NCBI RefSeq assembly: GCF_000157995.1
Contig: NZ_GG657553.1
Span: forward strand, 226,549 to 290,548
From: Holdemania filiformis DSM 12042
GTDB lineage: Bacteria; Bacillota_I; Bacilli_A; Erysipelotrichales; Erysipelotrichaceae
Length of the DNA stretch: 64,000 bases
Reading direction: 5' to 3'
A program made the translations under genes and the position numbers. The first letter of the stretch is position 1. Each line of letters begins with the position of its first letter. Below are positions 59,255-64,000 of this stretch, one piece after another. The notes below the pieces were generated by a model that saw nothing but the letters and a program-made list of their open reading frames with translations, made no database searches and had not been told where the DNA came from.

Positions 59255-60982
59255 TTATTTCAGTTCCGCCGCTGCGTTTTCGCCCGCGACCTTACCAAAG
59301 ACAACCGACTGGGAATATCCGCCGGACTGCCATGTCACTTCACCAGAAGCATACAGACCCTTGACGACAGTACCGTCTTCATACAGAACCTGCGCCTTTT
59401 CGTTAGCGACAACGCCGCCCTTGGTCATGTGATTTGCCGGTTCAACGCGAACGCCGTAGTACGGACCTTCCGCATCCAGCGCACGGGAAGGAACTTCGCC
59501 TAAGACGGCGTTTTCCGCGCCGGCTTCCGCATCTGCGTTGTACTGATCAACGCTGGCCTTCAATCCTGCCGCATCGACGCCCAGCGCTTCCGCCAGTTCT
59601 TCGATCGTCTTGCCTTCCGCATAGTAGCCCAGACCGACATGCTTGCGGATCCGGTAGAATGAATCGTAGCCTGTCTTATCTGTGATATAGAACGCCGCGC
59701 CGTCAGGCTGACCCTGAACCATTGCTGCCCGGTCTAATCCGCCGGTGTTGTCGTTCAGCAGTTCGCCCGCCTTGTTGACTAACAGATTCATGTCGGCGCC
59801 GCCGGTCAGATCCCGGCGCGGAACGATGATGTTGGAGAACACGCTCATCTTGCCCATGTTTTCCATCTGGAAGCCGTTCTTTTCAAAGACTTTGACAAAA
59901 TCACCCGTGGTGCCCATCTGGTTGGAAGTATTCATGACTTCATATCCCGGAGCATATTCTGCCAACAGTTCCTTGTTGCTGCAGAAGCCGCCGGTCGCGA
60001 TGATGACTGCCTGTGCGTTGATGTCATAGCTTTCGTTATCGTTGTTTGTGACTTTCACGCCGATGACGTCCTTGCCGTCCAGAATCAGATCTTCACCCTT
60101 AGTGCCGGTGCGGATATCGACGCCCAGGTCCTTCGCCGTCTTTTCCAGACCTGCCTGAATGACCTCGCCGGAATACTGGTTTTCTTCCGCCATGTGGTTG
60201 GTATCGCCATAGTTATAGTTCAGCTCCACGCCCATCGCACGCAGCCAGACGTCCAGTTCATTTTCCTGGTTGGCCCAGACTTCGATGCGTTCCGCGCTTT
60301 CGCCGGATTTCGATTTGCTTTCAATGAAGTTTTCGACCTGATTGACTGTCCATTCCTCATTGCCTGCTTTTTTCTGTGCTTCGGTATTGATGATATCGAA
60401 GAAGTTCATATCGAATTTGCCGTTGCCGCTCAGGATATCCAGTTTCTCAACCAGGATCACGTTGGCGTTCGCGTTGGTCTGCTTCGCGCCGATGGCTGCC
60501 GCTAATCCCGAAGGACCGCCGCCGACAACGACGATATCGCAGGTTTCCGCTTCCCGCTGAGACGCTGGTTTTTCCGGTCCCTGAGTGGTCATCGTGATGT
60601 CTTCCACATCCATGCCCGCCTGCTTCATCGCATCCGCCACCGCGGCCTTCACGCCGAACGATGAGAATGTCGCCGCCGTCACGCTGTCGACGACCGGTGA
60701 GTTGGCTTCCAGGATTCTTTCTTTAATCACCGGGAACGCGCGATCGATGACAACGTTGGTTTCGTGGCTGTCCACCAGCTCGATGTCCGTAATCTTCTGA
60801 TCGGCGATCGTGACTTTCAGATTCATCTCTCCGCCGTAGCCTGTGCCCTTGGCGTCATAGACGCCGGAGTTTGCCGCATCAGGGGTTTTGTCCTGACTTG
60901 GTTCCGCAGGCGTATTTGAGCAAGCAGTCATGCTTGCCGCTAATAAACCCGCAAGACCGACCTTCACAAATTTGTTGTACAT
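59255..60982 (-). CDS. FMN-binding and FAD-dependent reductase lipoprotein (fumarate/urocanate reductase-like)
   Basis: This is a 575-residue protein with a lipoprotein signal (C21 in SMTAC). An FMN-binding domain covers about residues 42-122; the DSVTAATFSS motif holds the likely FMN-linked Thr, T105. A FAD domain starts at DIVVVGGGPSGLAAA (about 149) and carries the reductase cap. This is the UrdA/flavocytochrome-c-type layout in which electrons pass from FMN to FAD to an organic acceptor outside the cell. The acceptor is unknown. Unlike the 33100-34749 protein, it lacks a Tat motif. AGGAGG precedes the ATG. Confidence 0.93.
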   Translation of the reverse strand: MYNKFVKVGLAGLLAASMTACSNTPAEPSQDKTPDAANSGVYDAKGTGYGGEMNLKVTIADQKITDIELVDSHETNVVIDRAFPVIKERILEANSPVVDSVTAATFSSFGVKAAVADAMKQAGMDVEDITMTTQGPEKPASQREAETCDIVVVGGGPSGLAAAIGAKQTNANANVILVEKLDILSGNGKFDMNFFDIINTEAQKKAGNEEWTVNQVENFIESKSKSGESAERIEVWANQENELDVWLRAMGVELNYNYGDTNHMAEENQYSGEVIQAGLEKTAKDLGVDIRTGTKGEDLILDGKDVIGVKVTNNDNESYDINAQAVIIATGGFCSNKELLAEYAPGYEVMNTSNQMGTTGDFVKVFEKNGFQMENMGKMSVFSNIIVPRRDLTGGADMNLLVNKAGELLNDNTGGLDRAAMVQGQPDGAAFYITDKTGYDSFYRIRKHVGLGYYAEGKTIEELAEALGVDAAGLKASVDQYNADAEAGAENAVLGEVPSRALDAEGPYYGVRVEPANHMTKGGVVANEKAQVLYEDGTVVKGLYASGEVTWQSGGYSQSVVFGKVAGENAAAELK

Positions 60983-60992
60983 GTTTCCTCCT

Positions 60993-61044
60993 ATGTAGAT
61001 CTCCTCTACATCCCCTATTTTACAGAATTCTCTTCATCCGTCAA
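60993..61044 (-). promoter_or_regulatory. Promoter and leader hairpin of the FMN/FAD lipoprotein gene
   Basis: On the minus strand a -35 TTGACG (61039-61044) and a -10 TAAAAT (61017-61022) are 16 bases apart. A perfect 7-bp inverted repeat ATGTAGA / TCTACAT (60993-61011) starts just after the -10 and ends just before the AGGAGG site. It could be a 5' stabilising hairpin or an operator. Confidence 0.65.
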
Positions 61045-61166
61045 GTGAACAAAATCATAAAGATTTCACAAAATGAACACAATAAATCCAGATAATGGCT
61101 TAACCATGAGGCTTTCTCTCCCTTTCTGGAACTACTTTCAGCGTATGAAAAGATTTTGTAAGGTGA

Positions 61167-61196
61167 AAGAAACCCGCTTTCTGCTCGAAAACGGGT
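61167..61196 (-). terminator. Intrinsic terminator of tdh-kbl
   Basis: A stem ACCCG...AAA / TTT...CGGGT is followed by TTCTTTC on the minus strand, 11 bases after the kbl stop. A T-run on the plus strand also exists, so it may work both ways. Confidence 0.65.
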
Positions 61197-61206
61197 CTTT
61201 TTTGAT

Positions 61207-62400
61207 TTATTTCCGCATTTCTTCGCGGACTTCGCAGAAGCAGCGGACAATCTTGTCGATGTCTTCGCGGGTATGCGCGGCGCTGACCTGCGTGCGGATC
61301 CGGGCTTTCCCCTTCGGAACGACCGGATAGGAGAAGGCGACAACGTAGATTCCTTTATCCATCATCCGCTTGGCCATTTCCCCTGCCGTCTTTTCATCAT
61401 AAAGCATGACCGGTACGATCGGATGCACGCCCGGGATGATATCGAATCCGGCGTCCGTCATTTTCTGACGGTAATACGCGGTGATGTCTTCAAGATGGTC
61501 GCGCAGCGAGGTATCGGCTTCCAGAATCTTAAAGACTTCCAGAGAGGCGGCGACGATGGCCGGCGCCAAGGTATTGGAGAACAGATACGGCCGGCTGCGC
61601 TGACGAAGCAGATCGACGATTTCCTGACGGGCTGTCGTAAAGCCGCCGGAAGCGCCGCCTAACGCCTTGCCCAGAGTGCCGGTGATGATGTCCACACGCC
61701 CTTCCACACCGCAGTATTCCGCTGTTCCCCGACCGTGTTTTCCGACAAAGCCGGCAGAATGACTGTCGTCCACCATGACCAGCGCATGGAACTCGTCGGC
61801 CAGATCGCAGATGGATTTCAGATCGGCGATAATGCCGTCCATTGAGAACACGCCGTCGGTGGCGATCAGCTTAATCCGCGCCCCGGCTTCTTCCGCGGCG
61901 ATCAGCTGCTGCCGCAGATCGGCCATGTCATTGTTTTTATAACGGAAACGCTTGGCTTTGCACAGACGCACGCCGTCGATGATGCTGGCATGGTTCAGCT
62001 CGTCGCTGATCACCGCGTCCTCCGGCCCCAAAATCGTTTCAAACAGACCGCCGTTGGCATCGAAGCAGGAGGAATACAGGATCGTATCGTCCATGCCCAG
62101 AAAATGCGATATCGCTGCTTCCAGCTGTTTGTGACTATCCTGTGTACCGCAGATAAACCGCACAGAAGCCAGGCCGTAGCCCTTTTCCTCATACGATTTC
62201 TGCGCCGCCTGAATCAGACGCGGATCGTTGCCCAACCCGAGATAGTTGTTCGCGCACATGTTGATGACCTCGCGGCCGTCTTCCAGCTTCACGTGTGCGG
62301 ATTGGGGTGTGACGATCGGACTCTCGCCTTTAAATAAACCCGCTTCTTTAATGTCTTTAACTTCCTGAGCGTAATAGTGCAGCGCTTCAACCTTATTCAT
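61207..62400 (-). CDS. kbl: Glycine C-acetyltransferase (2-amino-3-ketobutyrate CoA ligase)
   Basis: This is a 397-residue PLP enzyme of the alpha-oxoamine synthase family. The PLP lysine is in [13 protein letters not shown] near residue 243. [10 protein letters not shown] and the N-terminal NNYLGLG are also present. It splits 2-amino-3-ketobutyrate with CoA into glycine and acetyl-CoA, the second step of threonine degradation. Its start overlaps the tdh stop by one base (TAATG) with AAGGAGG upstream. Confidence 0.96.
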   Translation of the reverse strand: MNKVEALHYYAQEVKDIKEAGLFKGESPIVTPQSAHVKLEDGREVINMCANNYLGLGNDPRLIQAAQKSYEEKGYGLASVRFICGTQDSHKQLEAAISHFLGMDDTILYSSCFDANGGLFETILGPEDAVISDELNHASIIDGVRLCKAKRFRYKNNDMADLRQQLIAAEEAGARIKLIATDGVFSMDGIIADLKSICDLADEFHALVMVDDSHSAGFVGKHGRGTAEYCGVEGRVDIITGTLGKALGGASGGFTTARQEIVDLLRQRSRPYLFSNTLAPAIVAASLEVFKILEADTSLRDHLEDITAYYRQKMTDAGFDIIPGVHPIVPVMLYDEKTAGEMAKRMMDKGIYVVAFSYPVVPKGKARIRTQVSAAHTREDIDKIVRCFCEVREEMRK

Positions 62401-63464
62401 TATTTTTCCTCCTTCTGCAGCGAACTCCAGTCCAGCACCACTTTGCCGGATTGTCCGGAATTCATCGCCGCGAATCCTTTTTCATAATCCTGAATATCAA
62501 ACCGGTGGGTGATCACAGCGTCGATGTTCAGGCCGCTCTGCAGCATCGTCGACATCTTATACCAGGTTTCCCACATCTCCCGGCCATAGATGCCCTTGAT
62601 CGTCAGGCCGTTGAAAATGACTTTTTCCCAGTTGATCCGGGCGTCTGCTTTCTGTAAGCCTAAAAGTGCGATCTTGCCGCCGTTTTTCATGTTGTTGACC
62701 ATGTCATTGAAACCGGACTGTGCGCCGCTCATTTCCAGGCCGACGTCAAAGCCTTCCTTCATGCCCAGCTCGCGCATCACGTCCGGCAGCTTCTCCTGAG
62801 CGACGTTGACCGTGCGGGTCGCGCCGAGCGTTCTGGCCAGGTTCAAGCGGTATTCGTTAACATCGGTCACGACCACATGCCGCGCTCCGACATGCCGGCA
62901 GATCGCCGCCGCCATGCAGCCGATCGGCCCTGCGCCGGTGATCAGCACATCCTCGCCGATCATATTGAACTGCAGCGCCGTGTGGACGGCGTTGCCCAGC
63001 GGATCAAAGCAGGAGTATAATTCCTCGCGGATCGACGGATCACAATGCCACGCGTTTTTCGCCGGAATTACGAGGTACTGCGCGAACGCACCGTTGCGGT
63101 TAACGCCGACCCCCTGGGTGTTGCGGCATAAATGCGGCTGGCCTGCCAGGCAGTTGCGGCAATGGCCGCAGGTGATATGCCCTTCGCCGCTGACAAGGTC
63201 GCCGACCTGGAAACCTTCGACATTCTCACCGACCTCAACGATTTCCCCGACATATTCATGCCCGGCAGTCAAGCCGATCGGAATCGTATGCTGCGCCCAT
63301 TCGTTCCAGTTATAAATATGCACGTCCGTACCGCAGATTGACGTCTTGCGGATTTTGATCTTCACGTCGTTTTTGCCGCATTCCGGGACCGGCACCTGTT
63401 TCAGTGTCAAGCCGACGTCCGCCTTTTCTTTCACTAAAGCCCACATCATTTTGCCTTCGCTCAT
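62400..63464 (-). CDS. tdh: L-threonine 3-dehydrogenase
   Basis: This is a 354-residue zinc-dependent medium-chain dehydrogenase that oxidises threonine to 2-amino-3-ketobutyrate with NAD+. Catalytic zinc motifs are [12 protein letters not shown] and GHEYVGE. The structural zinc cysteines are in [15 protein letters not shown]. The NAD fold is [10 protein letters not shown]. It has GAAGGAGGAAC before the ATG. With kbl it forms a two-gene operon that yields glycine and acetyl-CoA. Confidence 0.96.
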   Translation of the reverse strand: MSEGKMMWALVKEKADVGLTLKQVPVPECGKNDVKIKIRKTSICGTDVHIYNWNEWAQHTIPIGLTAGHEYVGEIVEVGENVEGFQVGDLVSGEGHITCGHCRNCLAGQPHLCRNTQGVGVNRNGAFAQYLVIPAKNAWHCDPSIREELYSCFDPLGNAVHTALQFNMIGEDVLITGAGPIGCMAAAICRHVGARHVVVTDVNEYRLNLARTLGATRTVNVAQEKLPDVMRELGMKEGFDVGLEMSGAQSGFNDMVNNMKNGGKIALLGLQKADARINWEKVIFNGLTIKGIYGREMWETWYKMSTMLQSGLNIDAVITHRFDIQDYEKGFAAMNSGQSGKVVLDWSSLQKEEK

Positions 63465-63642
63465 TTTGTTCCTCCTTCTTTTTGTAAGCGGTATCTTTAA
63501 TTTTATAGTGCCTTAGTTTTCAACGAAATGCAAGACACTTTTTTAAATTTGTCCGCAACACAAGGACAGTTGCCCGATTTATCCGCGCCGCTTTCTGAAA
63601 CTTGTGAAAATCGTTGAAAATTATTATTTTACTTGAATTCAT

Positions 63643-63665
63643 CGAGCCGGTGCTCGTCTTTTTTA
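63643..63665 (+). terminator. Terminator-like hairpin in the leader of the last gene
   Basis: CGAGC-CGGT-GCTCG is followed by TCTTTTTT on the plus strand, about 49 bases before the ATG at 63714. No plus-strand gene ends just upstream, so a leader attenuator is possible; chance or an unseen small RNA are alternatives. Confidence 0.4.
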
Positions 63666-63713
63666 TGATTCGACAAAATCCGGCAACAATAAGAGGGTGA
63701 AGGAGGAGAGCTT

Positions 63714-64000
63714 ATGCAAGCGGAAATTAAAAAAACAAGTGATGGAAGGCTAAGATTTCGTTGGGTGAAGATCTTATTGATCCTCGTCGGCCTCAGTGCG
63801 CCGCTGAGCGTTCTCCTATTCCCATTCCCGCAGCGCGCGCCAAAAAACAAACAGCCAGACTTTCTCGAAGCGGAGGATCGTCAGCTGGATCAGACGCTGC
63901 ACGAAAAACAAAACGCCGTGGAAATTGTCGTTTTCTACCCGCAGGAACCGCAGACTATTCAGAGTGCGGCCAAAAAACAGGCTGAGCAGCTGATGAACAC
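63714..64000 (+). CDS. Membrane-anchored or secreted protein, N-terminal part (cut by window edge)
   Basis: An ATG with AAGGAGGAG 7 bases upstream opens a frame that runs off the right edge. The first 95 residues show a positively charged start and one hydrophobic segment (about residues 18-39). A hydrophilic helical stretch with Gln, Lys and Glu follows. The rest lies outside the cell if the hydrophobic segment is an anchor. No family can be assigned from this part. Confidence 0.75.
   Translation, partial: MQAEIKKTSDGRLRFRWVKILLILVGLSAPLSVLLFPFPQRAPKNKQPDFLEAEDRQLDQTLHEKQNAVEIVVFYPQEPQTIQSAAKKQAEQLMN

Noticed and set aside
1-64000. tRNA or rRNA genes
   Set aside because: No cloverleaf with a conserved TTC-loop region or rRNA-like stretch was noticed in the gaps by eye. 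A tRNAscan run would settle it.

Overview
The window reads as chromosomal DNA of a Gram-positive Firmicute with mid-range GC. Starts are preceded by strong AGGAGG-type ribosome binding sites, and many intrinsic terminators follow the genes. The gene set includes RNase M5, a PRD-type PTS regulator, PadR, YtrA-type GntR and LytTR regulators, a DbpA/YxiN-type helicase and AddAB. The flavin lipoproteins, PTS operon and threonine-degradation pair would suit an anaerobic gut bacterium such as the Erysipelotrichia (Holdemania-like). That placement is an inference from gene content, not from a marker gene. No rRNA, tRNA, CRISPR array or intact mobile element was seen.

Layout. 1-4.3 kb: three-gene envelope operon with an XpaC-like protein, a ceramidase-fold protein and an unknown gene, all on minus. 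4.4-6.4 kb: PadR regulator with a HAAS-domain membrane protein. 6.5-12.4 kb: addB-addA. 12.6-12.95 kb: a gene-free array of three ~100-115 bp repeats, each with a hairpin and an extended -10 promoter motif. 13-19.1 kb (minus): a sugar operon of PRD regulator, PTS EIIA, EIIB and EIIC, class II aldolase, racemase-fold protein and transaldolase-like protein. 19.4-33 kb (minus): a housekeeping block whose order (mnmE, RDD, tatD, 3D protein, rnmV, rsmA, ispE, glmU, prs) parallels the Bacillus yabD-to-prs cluster. An AraC-type gene and a Ytr-like GntR/ABC operon interrupt it.

33-37.7 kb (minus): a Tat-type FAD lipoprotein with a MerR regulator and a MerR-type promoter, then three short polytopic membrane proteins, two of them clear paralogues. 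37.8-44.4 kb: dbpA, a patch of small AT-rich genes including a cysteine-rich protein, an NSS transporter, a PHP phosphatase and a ferritin-like/VIT1 fusion. 44.5-48.8 kb: response regulator, histidine kinase, ABC ATPase and FtsX permease in one tightly packed operon, likely for envelope-stress or peptide resistance. 49-51.8 kb: a lipoprotein and a fucose/arabinose-isomerase-like protein. 51.9-57.9 kb: a heterodimeric ABC exporter and an AgrC/AgrA-like pair. 58-64 kb: a GNAT acetyltransferase, a decayed DUF4143-type ATPase remnant, an FMN/FAD reductase lipoprotein, the tdh-kbl pair that converts threonine to glycine plus acetyl-CoA, and the start of an anchored protein cut by the window edge.
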